Positions 31,106 through 44,615 of a stretch of 64,000 nucleotides of DNA are shown one piece after another. The stretch comes from Pagrus major (taxonomy: Eukaryota; Chordata; Actinopteri; Spariformes; Sparidae): assembly GCF_040436345.1 (NCBI RefSeq), contig NC_133224.1, forward strand, positions 13,105,703-13,169,702, written 5' to 3'. The notes under the pieces were generated by a model that did not search any database, was not told the origin of the DNA, and saw only the letters and a program-made list of their open reading frames with translations. How positions within the stretch are numbered: position 1 is the stretch's first letter; each line of letters begins with the position of its first letter. Made by a program: the position numbers and the translations under genes.

Positions 31106-34100
31106 ATGTCCCGAAAAGCGCTGAAGGTGGTGGTGCAGTTCAGCTGCAGAGCGGTGAGTGTCACCGTCATTCTGCAGGGGTTCACACTTTGTATCATCCT
31201 GCTGAATGTTAAAATATTAAAGTGATGAATGACTAAAACTACTTAGTTGTATGGTATGTTTTCAACAAAGGTTGGCATCTCTCGCGCCGCTCGTTACATT
31301 ATGTGAGATGTAACGAGCAGCACAGGAGCAGAAGCAGCAGCTGTGTTCAGGACCTGAGCCGACACACTATGAACCTGTCTTCATGTCCGGGCTCTGTGCT
31401 CAGAGTCAGTCAGGAGGTTCTGCTCTGACATCCTCACTGCCTGTTATCACCCACTGCAGTAGATCCTGTCAGGCTTTGTGAGAGGTGACCACTGATAAAT
31501 ATGGAAGCTAGAGAAAAAGATAAGGTGGAAACTGAGCTTGATGAAAAAATATATCCCATGGTAAGTCATCATTATGAGAGAAAAAGCCATAATCGTAATA
31601 AAGAAATTATGAAATAAAAAGTCAGAGTAATGAGATAAAAAAAACAGTTGAAATTATGAGATATAAATCATAAATAAGATATAAAAAGTCAAAATCAGGA
31701 GATAAAAAAGTTTCAATTATGAGATGAAAGTCAAATTATAATAGAAGGGACACTAAAAACCTCTTACACTGGTGTGTTCACTTTCTCGAGATTACATAAA
31801 CTGAATTATTAGATTAAAAAGTCGAAATTGAGATACAAACATCATAATTCTGACTTTCTATCTCATAAGTAGGCGTCTGTCTTTTTTCTTTATCAGGCTT
31901 AGTTCTCAGCCTTTTTTTTGTTTTGTTTTTTTGTCTTGAACTGGCGAAAAATAGGAAGGATCATATCAGGGCAATGGATAAGTGATGCATGCATGAGACA
32001 GTAGTCAGTGTGTTGTGGGTCAGTGTTGTAAATCCTTGTTAATGCTGCTTTCAGAAGGCCTGCATCACCTCAGTATGTATAAAACCTGTGTACACACACA
32101 CAGAAAACTAGCCATCAAAGTTAGCTCGACAGTTTGCCTGTTTGACGTAGCATTCACTGAAAAAGCTTGACAGACACTTTCCATTTTTAAGTGCTATCAG
32201 GGCGTCTCTTGCCTTTTGGGGGCCCTGTGCTAAAAGTTTTTTGGAGGCCCCTATTGTGTGAAACTATGATGTGGGATTCTAAGCCCTCATCAGACAGTGA
32301 TTCAAAAACTTTTTACACCCTTCCACCACGTAGGAGGCTGAAACTAAAATATTAAAAGAAAGACTTTTTTTTGAAGGACATTTCAGTCAAAGTATTTTTA
32401 ATCCAAAATATTGCAGCATTTTGATAGTCTTAGAATATATATTTTTACCTGAACTTATTTAAAAAAACAAACACTTCTGATATTCCTCCACTAACCACTA
32501 GAGGGAGCTCGCATACCACCAAGAACAGTGGCTCTAAGGCATGCATGAAACATTTAAGTGCATCAATCTGGTGCACTTTACGAGGAAAGGAGGCTGGATC
32601 TGTGAGAAACTTTTAATATCTCTTTTGTTAATCTCAAATTGAAGTCGACACTTCAGGTGAATTAAACCTACAGGGAATGATAATAAATGGGAAAAGTTGG
32701 TGCGACATCAAGAAACTCTTGAAGATTTACAGAAGAACATTTGTTAAGGAATAAAAAAAAGCCAACTAAAATACAAAAATATATCTTTCCCCTCTAAAAA
32801 AAAAAAAAAAACAATAAACAAAATAATATGAGCCAGATCATCAGAGCCAGCCTCTGGTGGCTTCAGGATTATCCTATAAAAAGCCCTTTAAATTTCAATT
32901 CATGGCTCAGAAATATATCTACACAAATTTATATACACTAATGATATCTATAAACACAATTACAGGCCTATATGTCTGCTACTATTAACTAAAGTTCTCC
33001 AATCAGTTAGAAAAAACAGAATAATTAACACAAAAATTACTACTCCAAAACTGTACATCTTTTGGTTCAGATGTTTACTTTCAGAAAGAAAGGAGGTCTG
33101 TGGTTGTATTCGATGCGTACGTATGTGAAGAATCAGAACGCTGGAGATGAGAGCAGTTTGACACCCTTAAAACCCCAAGGTCCTCACTCTGGTCATGTCA
33201 TACTTCTCTCTAAACTCCCTATAGACTTATATGGAGGGAGAAGATTTGGGGGGAAATCTTCCTCAAGATTATTTCAAAGCTTAAATGAGGTTTCTAATGT
33301 AAAATATGTGGGTCAGTTGAGTCAGTTATTGTAAATGCAAGTTTTATGAATCTCTGATAAATCCAATTTGGTGCTTAATAAAACAGTAGTCCCTGGAAAA
33401 ATGAAACAAATATGGACATGTGGGATCAACTTAAGTCTGTTCTTCAATGCAATTGAACCCAAATGTAATGGATATGATGTGATGATGTCAATGCATACTG
33501 TTGTAATCCTCACATGACCAGCTATTCTCTATGGTGCAGTCCTGATGATGGTCTGAGGGGTACCACAGCCTGAGGATAGGAGCTGCTCTGTGATCTGGTG
33601 GCACAGCACTTAAACAAAGTTTACTTTGCTTTATCATTGTCATTAGTTAGTATCTTACAAAGCCACATATAGGTCATGCATCCCGCAAGCAGCTGTTTTT
33701 AGATGAGTGAAATAGCAATAAAAATATGTTGCTTCTTTCTTTCACTCACCATCAAAATAAATGCACCCTCTAGCCGGATATGGCGGGAGGTAGTGGTGCT
33801 CATACCACTTTTGTTTCCTTGTGGCTGCTTTAAAGCCACTTCAGAGGCTGTCACCCTCCACTAGCAGCCAGAAGGAAATGGCTCAGGTGCAGCACAGATT
33901 GGACTTAATCCCCATTTAAATAAACTGATATGTTCCTCCACTGTTCTCAGGTTTCTTGTCCTGGAGTTCATCTGCCAGCCAAGGATGATATCTACCTGAG
34001 CATGTGCTTCATGGGCCAGCACCATCAGTCCGAATGTCTCCCTGCCGTCTTTCCTCTGCTGTTTCACGAGAAGATGACCTTTGAGAAGGCAGGTCTTTAG

Positions 34101-37100
34101 TCAGGTCTGATAATCTGAATGAGACGAGTAGCTGCAGTGAAGTGCATGAAATATGTTTGCATGTGCAGTTTTAAAAGATATTAATAAGTGATTTGTTACA
34201 TCCAGTCTCATTCTCTGTAAAACATATACATAAACATGACTGTACAGTGCTAAATAGTATATTGACAGGAGATGTAAATAAAGATAAATTATAATAATTA
34301 AATAATGAGATTTTTTTCTGTTTAGATTTTCAGGCATGCAGTCGATCCCGGAGACATCGCTGTGATGCTTGAGTGTAAGTTACCGAAAGGTACAATATGT
34401 AATAACTGGCCACGAATTCCATGATATCTCTAGAGGAACACATCTAATTATGTTCTTGACATACATGATACTGTGGATCCATGTCACATTGATACCTTTC
34501 CTCTCCAGATGAGACGGTCAGAGTAGAGCTGGTGCAGCTGGTTCCTCCAGGTGATGCTGTTTATTCCTCATACCTTCTTTGTTCCACTGGTTATAATTAC
34601 ATCTGTTGCTGCAGTTAAACTTAAACCTTCCTTCTCTTTTCTGTCTACACACTAAAATGTGGAAGCTTTCATTGAATTGCCATCAACATGATTTCAGCCA
34701 GTCGAAGTTCACCAGGAGTGTGTTTGTGTCCGCAGGGGGGGACACTCTGGCCTGCTTTGAAGAAGATGCTCGTCGTTTCTTATTCCCAGAGCCCAAACTG
34801 GTTCCCTCTTTCTCTGGAGTGGATCGAGAGGTTCTGATGACCCGAGCACCTCACTTTCCGGTAGGTCCACTCCTCATATAATATAAATAATGTTTGTTGT
34901 CTATTTTCAGCTTGTGGTTTAAAGACATTATTGTGTGATGCTAATGATACCATCTCTGACAAATTCATGCTTCAAATACACATTTTAATTTTCATTATTT
35001 CATTATCTTAACTCAATTTCTACTACAGTACTCTTGCAGATGTGACTAGAGGACGCACTAATTATGTCACATACACACTGTGCTAGGGGTTTCACAGAAT
35101 AATCAACTAGTCAACCATCAAAACCACTGGTCCACACTGTGCATTGTTGTAGCAACAGAAGGTAACTTTAGTTTTTGAACATATCAGGGCTCTAGAGTGC
35201 GACCAATTTGGTCACACATGCAACCTAAATTTGTAAAGGTGCGCCTAAAATTATTCCTAGGTCGCATTGGTGCACCCAACGTTTTCAATGCGAACGCCTA
35301 AACTTCCATCGCATCTGTTGCCTCTCTGCGAACAAAGCGTTTGATCTCCTTTGACCGAACTCACAGTAATGGTAGGCTCATATCGTGGTCTAAACCAATC
35401 AGAGACAGATCGGGCGGGTCTTTGCTTCTGATTGGCTGTGGTCCAGATATTCCTGTCCACTGCTCCGGGCTGTGTGTGTTCAAAATTGCGACCTAACCAC
35501 CCGCGGTAAACAGATAAAGGAAACGGACAACGAAAAACGAAGAGGGTTAGACACATAGATAGCTTTTCATCAAGAAAAGTAAGCCTACTGTTCCGCCCAG
35601 TACGATTAGGCCTACTGTCATTCCCAGTCCATGTCCAGACAAGGAGCTAATTCAGCCACCGGTCTCCTCAGTCCCTAAGGTGCCAAGCCCTTCAGCGGAG
35701 ATGGCATCTGATGAGACAGAGATGGAGTGTAGGCCTATCGAGTCTGAGATTAAAGAGCCCGAGAGCAGTCAGACTAAAAAGCCAAAAATGTATACTTACA
35801 GGAAGGACTGGCTAGAACAATTTCCCTGGCTGAGATACAATAAAATAGATGGACTCGATGCACTGCATTTATTGTAAGGAGTGCGGTCCAAACATGGCTG
35901 GTAACAGTGCCTTCGTAAGCAGGTCGACTATGTTTTGTATCAAAACGTTGAAGAAACACAACGTCTCGCAAAAACACACTTCATGCCGGGACAAGTGTGT
36001 TAATAAAGTGGCTCCTCTCCTGGCTGCATTTCAGCGACAGGCAGCAACCCTCAGGTCCTCTGAGGAATCAGAAATGTTAATTAAATTCAGTGTTGCCTAC
36101 AACATCGCAAAAGAGGAAGTGAAGCACTTTAAACACTAGCACTTTTTATTTTAAAATGTTTTATTTTGCTTAAAATGTTTTAGTTTGTTCAATTTCAGCT
36201 CAGTGTAGCACTTTAAACACTATTTTTTTCTTTTTAAATATAATTGTGCTTCAAATAAAGACTGGCATTTACTTACACCTTATTCTTGTTTAAAATCATT
36301 TACACAATATATGAATGTATATGGAAAGCGATAAAAACGTGAACTTGTGGCGTTAAAGGCAACACGATGAAACATTTGGGTGCACCTAACTTTTGTGCTG
36401 GTGCACCTAAATAGGGAAATTGTGACAACTGACTACAAGTATGATCTTTGCAGTTTAATGTCACTGTGGTACAAATATTCCCTGTCCTCTCTCTTTCACA
36501 GGGCATCTCTCCCAGGTTGGAGTTTTCCACCAAAACATCCATCATTGAGTGCTCAGCTGAGGCAGAGATCAACATTTACCCCAAGGTACCCATGGTAAAG
36601 ATTATTTTATTTTGCTCAAATACTGTATATGTAAGCTCCTTGTGATGTGGAAGTCCAAAAGTATCAGACCTGAGATGACCACATTAACAGGACCAGATGA
36701 GATATTTTGTTAGCAGCAGACCTGTAGATGGTATCAGTCCACCCCCAGTGTCTTTGATGAGTTTTTTTTAATTCAGAATGTGATTGGGTAACTCATTTGA
36801 CCTGAAAGTATTTGAAATGAATTTACCACATGTGGTTCTAGCAAAATGTTTAACATAGGCAGTTAGAAAGCCCAGTTAATTATGTAATGTTTCAGCTGTA
36901 GATAGTGTTGAGACATCCACTCTTTTGTCTCCAGAAGCCAGTAATAAATGGGAACAGGAAACACTCCAGCAGACCAAGGACCTCCTCACCTCAGAGGAAG
37001 CAACCTCAAAAGCTTGGAAAGAGACGAGGTGGCAGGGTGTGCAGAGAGAGACACAGCAGCACCAGGTCACCTTCATACATTTCCAGATCCCAGTCCTTGT

Positions 37101-39974
37101 CCCCTCTCAGAGCTGGAAACGCCCAGCGTTTTGCCCGACTCAGCCTGGACTCTGCAGCTCCTGGCTCTGCCGACCAGGACACAACTGGCAACTCTCAGCC
37201 TGTAAGCACTACAACACATCTTTATTTCATTTTTAGCCGGCAGATGGCAGACAAGTGCTAAGTCTCCAAACAGCAGTGCACTCTTGAAGTTGTATCTAAT
37301 AGTGCTCTCACCCTCCCATCTTGATGTTTCAGCAACTGGGTTGAGTCTCAAACCAGTGAACTGGGAGGAAATGTGGAGATTTTTTATGTTATTGAATACA
37401 TATATTAAAACCGGGGCGCTTACAGAACTTGTAACTTTGTAGAGAGAAAATGCCTTTTGTGCAAGTTTCATTGCTATCACATCACCTATCATAACATTTC
37501 AGGAAACACTTTATATTAGCTGTTTGGAATGACAACCATATGAACTGTCTTCTGTTTCCTTATCTCAATGAAATGGTCCAAGCTCTCAGTCAAACAGTCA
37601 GTGCCCTGCTTGTGTACATCCTGTAGCAGTCCAGCCTGCTCACTGTGTTACTCTCCCCTGTGTAGCTGGTGGCTTCGTGGCCTGGAGCCAGTCGGTCTGC
37701 CTCGCCCCACCGCTCTGCAGTCTTTACAAGCTCCTCTTCACCTTTGACCAGGTCTTCATCCGCAGGTGCACATCCTCATATAAAGCTAATGTTGATACTG
37801 CACATGGTCTACAATCAACTTAGCATAACAGCTTGGAACATTTTCCATTATTGTTATACTGCTCTGTTGTCATGACCTGATTTACTGTAACAAGCTGTAA
37901 GTTTGATGAGCAAAACTTTATCTACTGTAGAGTGTCCTACTTACAGTCACGTCTCACCAATGAAATGCTATTTGTGATGGTTCAAAAATGATTTTCCATT
38001 TGTCTTTGCTGTTTTAGTGAGATTTTCTCCATCTGGCGGAAGACAATCTTTATCCAGTGGTTTGGTATGAACAATTTATTTTCCTCTTCTATGACCTCTT
38101 AGACAGGAAGTCATAGGAGTTGTCACATGTGGGCCTGATTCAAGTCTTCATCAATAACATTCTGAACTAGATACATCATTTTATTGGGAACTGGTGATGA
38201 AAGAAGCCAAGAAGTGAGATGTCTGGCTTCTTTCTTATCTCTGTCGAGACTCTCTTTCATGCTCAGCACAGACTGAACGATGTTTGAGTCCTGCCTGAAC
38301 AGAGACAGATGGAAAAGTATTGTAGTAGGTGTGTTTTGGAACTTTGGACAGAAGCATACGTGCTGTTTGGCTCCTGCTTCTGTTCTTTATGCCAAGCTAG
38401 GCTAACCACATCCTGACCCTAGCTCCACACTCAGAATCACAGACAAAATATTTATGTCCATCTTCTTAGCATGTTGAACTGTTCCTTAAAGTCAAAACCT
38501 GGAACTTTGAAATACAGAGTTGGGACTTGTGACTCCCAAATGACTTGATTAACCTCAGGAGAGATCTACATTTTGATTATTATAAGTTGATGATAAAATG
38601 CAGACAACTGCAATGGAGACCAGTATTGGAGAATAAAGTCAACTGATGGCATCGGTGCAGATACATTCACAAGATGGTTGTCTGATAGTAAAAGAAACAA
38701 ACTCCTCTCTGCTTCCATTGGCAGGTTGTAGGGACAGAAGACGACTCCAGTTCTTTGGAAACACAAGACTCCCTTGACTACAACCAAGGCCCTGACCCTT
38801 CAACACTGTGGCAGTCTTACAGAGAACAGGCCATGCACAGCAGGTCCTTTTCTTGACTCATGTTGATTATTGATGTTCACAGTATAATCATGCATCTCAC
38901 CACAAAGGTAGTAAATATAATCCATAATAAACATTTCCCCCTTTTTTCAAGTGTTTGTGCAAAGCTAGGATAAACACACGATGGATCAACAGCATCTCTC
39001 ATCTAGTTTTTGTGCAGAGGTTACCCGGTTATCACACTTCTCATCTGACTTTGAGTTTGTCTGCAAACAAGCATTTTGCAGATGACACTGCAATGTCATT
39101 TTTGCAAGCCAGTAGTGATAACTAATAAACATTTCATTTAAGGTGTAATTCCCTGACGACTGGTATAATGTCCAGGTGTCGGTCCAGCTCTCACAGAGAA
39201 TGGGAAGAGGTCCAGGAGCGTGTTCGGGGACTCCTAACAACACCAAAAGCTGTACACCGACTTGTCTATGTAAGTAATACATTGCATTAGACTCTATGTT
39301 AGGTATCATCAGTATGTGTTGCAGTCTGGTCTTAGACTCGTTGCAACTTACACAGGCTGCTATATGTCTGTTGACTCAGTTGTTGCAATATTGCAGTTGT
39401 AGATAGTTGTGTGATAGTTACTTGAAAATGATTTTGGTGTCTCTCCGCCCCTCTGTCACTTGTTTTTGCACTATGTAACCTCAGTGAGAGGGTAGGATCA
39501 CGTTACACACGTTTACTTAAAGATACATGTTTTCAATGCATAACATTGTTATGACATAATGAGTTTTGTTTGTAGATTGACATATTGTTGCACACCTGGA
39601 ATTTGTATTTACCACAGTAGTGTTGCACATAAAATGCCAATTTCTACATAATGTTGCTTTAATTACCACAAATTCTCAACGAAATCTACCGCAACTACAG
39701 CGGGGACCAGGCCTTTATTTGAAACAGGCTTATGTTAGAGAGATGCCTTTATTTTTAAATTTCCCCCATTTGATAATTATTACTTATTATGTTTCACAAG
39801 AAGCCTACAAGCTGGCTATTTTAATGTGTAAGTAACTCTCAGAATACACTGAAGATCATAGATTAAGTTAAAACAGTGTAGGAGTACATGACTGTTCTCG
39901 TGTTTTAGGGGGCCACAGATGATGAGATAGACCAGGTTTTAGCCAGCAGGTCCATCTCTCCAGGACCCCGGTGA
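31106..39974 (+). CDS. spata6l: Spermatogenesis-associated protein 6-like
   Basis: Twelve coding exons: 31106-31153, 33951-34088, 34326-34374, 34509-34550, 34736-34860, 36502-36594, 36935-37201, 37666-37765, 38018-38064, 38725-38843, 39176-39269, 39909-39974. They sum to 1188 nt (395 residues) and keep phase throughout. The N-terminal SPATA6 domain is clear: KVVVQFSCRAVSCPGVHLPAKDDIYLSMCFMG, FPLLFHEKMTFEK, IFRHAVDPGDIAVMLE, VRVELVQLVPPGGDTLACFEEDARRFLFPEPKL, FSGVDREVLMTRAPHFPGISPRLEFSTKT. Then a Ser/Arg-rich linker (SRPRTSSPQRKQPQ, RSPSYISRSQSLSP) and a conserved end REWEEVQERVRGLLTT. SPATA6 is needed for the sperm head-tail connecting piece in mouse; SPATA6L is its less studied paralogue. 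I choose spata6l because the gene converges with slc1a1, as on human chromosome 9p24. Intron 2 appears to use a GC donor, and exon 6 has two possible donors. Confidence 0.9.
31561..33950. other. spata6l intron 1, repeat-rich
   Basis: Contains a degenerate tandem stretch of ATTATGAGATAAAAAGTCA-like words (about 31565-31860) and A-rich tracts. No exon is recognisable. Confidence 0.5.
35185..36425 (+). mobile_element. Decayed hAT-like element with BED/TTF-type zinc finger, in spata6l intron 5
   Basis: Left end CAGGGCTCTAGAGTGCGACC matches the start of a common hAT family; the subterminal word GGTGCACC recurs, inverted, near the right end (36380-36415). Inside, a plus-strand frame from 35701 reads KMYTYRKDWLEQFPWLRYNK and, after a frameshift near 35850, SMHCIYCKECGP...LKKHNVSQKHTSC. 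This is a W...FPWL, C-x2-C, H-x4/5-H zinc finger of the TTF/ZNF862-like class, ending at 36139. The catalytic domain is absent, so the copy is non-autonomous. Confidence 0.65.
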
Positions 39975-40109
39975 TGACCTGGCCAGGCTCTAGAAAAGTG
40001 AGGTGAACCTGCTCTGTGTCTCCATGGCCCTATTCCAGGGAGTCCATGTTTGGGAGTTCCAAACCGATCCACACACACTCCCACTGCAGACAGAGTGTGA
40101 CTGCATGCT

Positions 40110-40110
<1 letters not shown>

Positions 40111-40160
<50 letters not shown>
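40111..40160. repeat. (GT)n microsatellite
   Basis: About 25 uninterrupted GT units in the spata6l 3' flank. Confidence 0.97.
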
Positions 40161-40163
<3 letters not shown>

Positions 40164-42020
40164 CTTCTCAGACGGAAACAGGAACATAGACATACATAGT
40201 TTTACACATTTCTATTTCTTATTCACTGTTTATGGTTATAAATATTATAAAACACATATTTCCATGTATTGTATTTCATTCATTTGAATCAATTAAAAAA
40301 AAAAAATATTCTCAGTTACATTTGTATTCTTGGACGAACTGTAACATGACTCAATTTCTCCTCTTGGATCAATAATCTATTTTCTGATTCTTATAAATTT
40401 CTTAACATGTTCATACAATGTAACCTGTAATTCTGCCATGTGTGCACAAACATCTAGCAAACACAAATTATTAATTCTCCGTAGAAAATAACAGCACGGA
40501 ACTCGGTATGTGTCGTTGCTCCATCACAGACACGAAGCGGTGCTGCACCTGAGAGGAGTGTGGTTTGTAAGCCTGCATCGATAAAGACTCGCTGTTGGAG
40601 GGCTTTGTAACCCACTCCTCCTTAAGGTGAACTGCTTTGGAATGACAACGTGGGGGTCACTCCACAAAAGATGCTTTACATAGGGGAGGGGGAAAAAACA
40701 ATTATTATTGATCTGTTTATATACCATCCTATACTTATATAAGTTATAGTTGTTGAGAAATACATTAATGAACAATTAAATCAGCTTAGTACACTATAGT
40801 GTATTATAAACCAGTTATGAAATGTTAATATTAATGGCAATAAATGCTAAATATTAAAATGGGGTTCCATTTTACATTTTCTCTAGAGGGCAGTAACAAA
40901 CCTTTCAAACTCAGTCACTCATCACCTCCTGTCCTGTATCTCCTAAACCTACTGTACACCCACTGTACCACAAATGCCAAGTTAGAAAACCTTTCTGAGG
41001 AACTGAAGCTGCAAAAGAAGCCCAAACTTTTTTTTTGTTGTTTTAAGTGTATGATGTCAAATATCTGTCTTTTCCCTCCCCTTTAGGGAACTGTGATGTC
41101 AGGACTCTCCTGATAATTGTGTGTGTGCAAAAGAGAGGTATTTCACTGCAGTGGTTTGATAAAAGTCGACACACCCTTTAACGACTGGCAAAATAATGTG
41201 TTTTAAAATAAACCTTTTAGAATTGAACTCATTGTTATATCTCAGTTTGAACACAGCCAGGAGTCTGAGTTTGACGTCATAAGTCCTGATCTTGTTAATC
41301 TATCAAGCTGACATTGCCGAGTCCTCAGGTAAATCAACTGAAGGCCATTAAAAGCTAATTGTGTCTATGGCCATGCAGCTCTGTGTGAACTACTGCCATA
41401 TATCAGAGAAATAGCTGCTCACTACTGTATGACTGTGCAACATTAAGCTCTGGCTCTACCAGGAACATTGTGATCTATAGCAGAATGGCTGCTGAGACAG
41501 AGCTCTATTTTGATGTTATAAAAAGTCAAAGTGTAGGTCCTGGTGGCAGTGCAGATATTTTGGTGGTTTGCGTGATCAGTTTTAACAAAAGTCTTAATAA
41601 TGCTATTAATGACAGACTGTTTGGAATGAGCAGGGATTGCTGCACTGCTATGGTCAGCAGGGCTGCAACCTCCCCCATTAGCCCCGTTTCAGTGGACTCC
41701 TCTTTTAAAACATGAAGCTTCTGGAGGTCTGAATTTTAGCAGGCTGAACCTACATCCTCTCCCTAGTGAGAAAGTCTACACAGAACCACAGTGATGGCCA
41801 TGTAGCCTCAGAGAGACTCAGTAGGCTTCTAATGATCTAGTTCATATGAAGTTTCATCTAATGATGTCACTCTCAAAAGCAGAACAAAAAGCATGCTGTC
41901 ACTGAGAGATGCAAAATGCCATAGATTATACAAATGGGGATACACATTTTCAGACAGCCCCTCCTTGTAGACAATCATTGTGTTACACTCTGAAGTAGTA
42001 TTGGACAAATAGGAGCTCGA
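40161..42020. other. Intergenic, no gene recognised
   Basis: AT-rich, with short frames only. No exon or RNA gene is supported. Confidence 0.5.
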
Positions 42021-42024
42021 GAGA

Positions 42025-42345
42025 GAAGTTTAAGATTCAAGTTTCATTATTAATTTGTCATTATGCAACATAAGATTATGAAATTTCTGTTGTAATTCCC
42101 TAAGCTACAATACACTAATAAGACAAATACTATACTGACGAATGAATAAATAATTCTCACATCAGAAAAGAAATGTTCATTGTGGAGTGTCTCAGTCTGA
42201 GGAGTGAAGCTGCTGTGTAGTCTGGTGGTACAGCAGCAGATACTTGTGTATCTGTTGTCAGATGGCAGCAGGGTGAACAGACTGTGGCTGGGTGGCTGTT
42301 GTCTTTTAGTATCTTTGGGCTCTGTGCAGACATCTCACTTCACTG
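42025..42345 (-). mobile_element. Non-LTR retroelement 3'-end remnant
   Basis: The AAGTTTCATTATTAATTTGTCATTATG word, then GTAGTCTGGTGGTACAGCAG and TCTGTTGTCAGATGGCAGCA, are familiar from the 3' ends of fish non-LTR elements inserted in reverse. A shorter related piece lies at about 33540-33610. Family not determined. Confidence 0.35.
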
Positions 42346-42639
42346 ATGTCACTGATGCTCAGCAGATGGGTACCGATGCTTGGTGGTTTTATTTATTTTA
42401 CCGCCTGCCAACTTTTACATCTCTGCACTTGTGGCAAGTTGCTGCATAAAGTGGCCATGATTGTTGAATCGTCTGTTTCAGCAATTTTCATGAGAAGTTG
42501 TCAAACACAGTGTGCTGTACACTGTACAAACATTATATACATCTGTGTCTTTTCACAATAAATGCATAAAATAAATACGCCACATTGGGTGTAAAGCCAT
42601 TTACATAGTCTTGAAGAAGTTTGTGTGTTGTTCAGGTAT

Positions 42640-43465
42640 TAACGAAGAACCTGGGAATTGGGACTGTTTTGGCAAACTACTTTTTCCAAGGTCAAGAATC
42701 AGATAAGCCAGATCACTTAACAGATAAGTGATTGTGAATCAGTTTCACCTGCTTTGGTGCAAATGAAAGTGACAACAGGTGCAATGGAAACGCAAAAGCA
42801 AGACATCCCCCAAAAAGGGTATGGTTTTTCATGTGGTGGCCACAGACACTTGCTCTCTTCTTATCCTTCCTGACTGATTCTTCTCTAGATTTGTGTTCTG
42901 CTAGTGCCCTTGTCACGACTGGTAGCATGAGGTGGTACCTGCAGCCCATGCAACCTGGGTTCCTCCTGGTGCAGGACAATGGCAGGCCTCATGTGGCCAG
43001 AGTGTGTAGGCAGTCCTGGATGACTAAGGCATTGATGCCTTTGACTGGCCCTCTTGTTTCCCTGACCTAAATCCAATTGAGCACCAAGCGCCGCCAAGTA
43101 CCACCACAGACTGTCCAGGAGCTCACTGATGCTCTGACCCAGGTTTGGGAGGAGATCCCCCAGGACACCATCTGCCGATTCATCAGGAGCATGCACAGAC
43201 ATTGTCGGGAGTGCAAACAGGTACACAGGGGCCGTACACACTACTGAGTCACATTATGAGCTGCCGTGATAAAATTCATAGGAGTTGGATCATCCTATGA
43301 TTTTAATGTTTTACTTTGATTTTCAGTGTGATTTTGAGTCCAGCTCTCAGTGGGTTGATGATTTTGGTTTCCGTTGACCGTTGTTACATCATTTTGTTCT
43401 CAACAAATTACACAATGCACATCAGTAAAGATTTTCAACTTGAATAATTTGTTCACCAAGACCTG
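42640..43465 (+). pseudogene. Tc1-type transposase remnant
   Basis: Plus-strand frames give ALVTTGSMRWYLQPMQPGFLLVQDNGRPHVA (the second catalytic Asp of the DDE/D triad lies in QDNGRPH), then after a frameshift LNPIEH, where the third acidic residue sits, followed by a deletion straight into RRQVPPQTVQELTDALTQVWEEIPQDTICRFI and a stop at about 43246. The 3' non-coding end is typical of Tc1-like elements with AT-rich sequence to about 43465. The N-terminal DNA-binding domain and first Asp are not visible. Dead copy. Confidence 0.8.
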
Positions 43466-43491
43466 ATGTGTGATTAAAGTATTCCATCAAA

Positions 43492-43645
43492 AGGAACACT
43501 GTGTAAGATTTAAGGTTATTTATTAGCAGAAATCAAATGTATTTATAATTATGTTTTGATTAGTGTATGATCACCTGAGATTGAGAGTCGTTGTGTTTGT
43601 CTGAGCTTAGAATGGGCTCTAAATAGGTAGTGGGTCCTGAGCATG
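43492..43645. mobile_element. Fragment of a TTAA-type MITE
   Basis: AACACTGTGTAAGATTTAAG...ATTTATAATTATGTTTTGATTAGTGTATGATCACCTGA parallels 50550-50640 of the MITE at 50537-51259. It is one end of a further copy. Confidence 0.6.
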
Positions 43646-44290
43646 GTGGATATAGTTATATAAAAAATAAAACAACATAATCAGACAAAAAATGAGCAAC
43701 TTTCTTTTATTTGCTTGCAGTTACACATAATGTAGTACATGTTGATTCACATACTGTAGGTACTGTAGTTGTCTATACAGAAAAGGGGTTGGATGATGCC
43801 AGTGTGCTTTTGAAATGTAGAATACAACCTGATTTGCGAGGGCTTATCTGCATGTTAGTATAGAATTACAAACCAAGCCACTTCATTCACATGTTTATTT
43901 CATTTGTGGCCCTTCTGGCAGTGTAGGGACGACTAAAATGGAGACACTGAGGCTTAGACTGCATTCCAGACACAATGGATTTGGAAATTTTGAACTTTTG
44001 GGGAAAAGTGATGGAACAACCAACATTAAAGCCCAAGTTGAACTCAGGCAAGATATGTTAATGTTATCTCCAAGTATACAGTCATGTGAAATCACACTAA
44101 ACCTGACAGCACTCTGTAAACACCATAACTCCATTGAACATCTTTATTATTTTGAAAATAGACTGTTTGAATTTTCAACACTCCATGACCTCTAACAAAA
44201 CATCTGCATGATACTTCAGGATAAAGCTGAAAGATAAAGTGCCATTAGCAGTTGCTATTTCTTCTATGCTCAGTAGCTACTAACATCGCA

Positions 44291-44615
44291 AAGTATTGAA
44301 GCATTAGCTGTTGCTTTAGAAACAGTTTTTTACACTGAGCAAAGAAAATCTCACAAACGTTTCTTCTGTGAGTTTTTCAAGCTGGACAATTGAAATCAGC
44401 ATATCTATCGAGCAAGGAAGTTTTAGGAGTAGCGTTTGCACTGGCTAGTTTTCTATACCAACCTAGAACTAACACTGGTAAGTATTGACACATCAGCTGC
44501 TGTTTTGGGAGCAGTACTGTACATAAACACAGCAAATCTCACAGGTGTTTCTTACAGGATTTTTTTTTCCAAGCTGGACTGCTAATATTAGCATGTCTAA
44601 CTATCCAGGAATTTC
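44291..44615. repeat. Diverged ~188-bp direct duplication
   Basis: AAGTATTGAAGCATTAGCTGTTG at 44291 and AAGTATTGACACATCAGCTGCTG near 44481 start two aligned blocks, both running through AAATCTCACA, GTTTCTT and CAAGCTGGAC. They are clearly related but diverged. No coding content is seen. Confidence 0.65.

Noticed and set aside
37073-37492. 139-codon minus-strand frame
   Set aside because: It is a shadow of spata6l exon 7 on the opposite strand.
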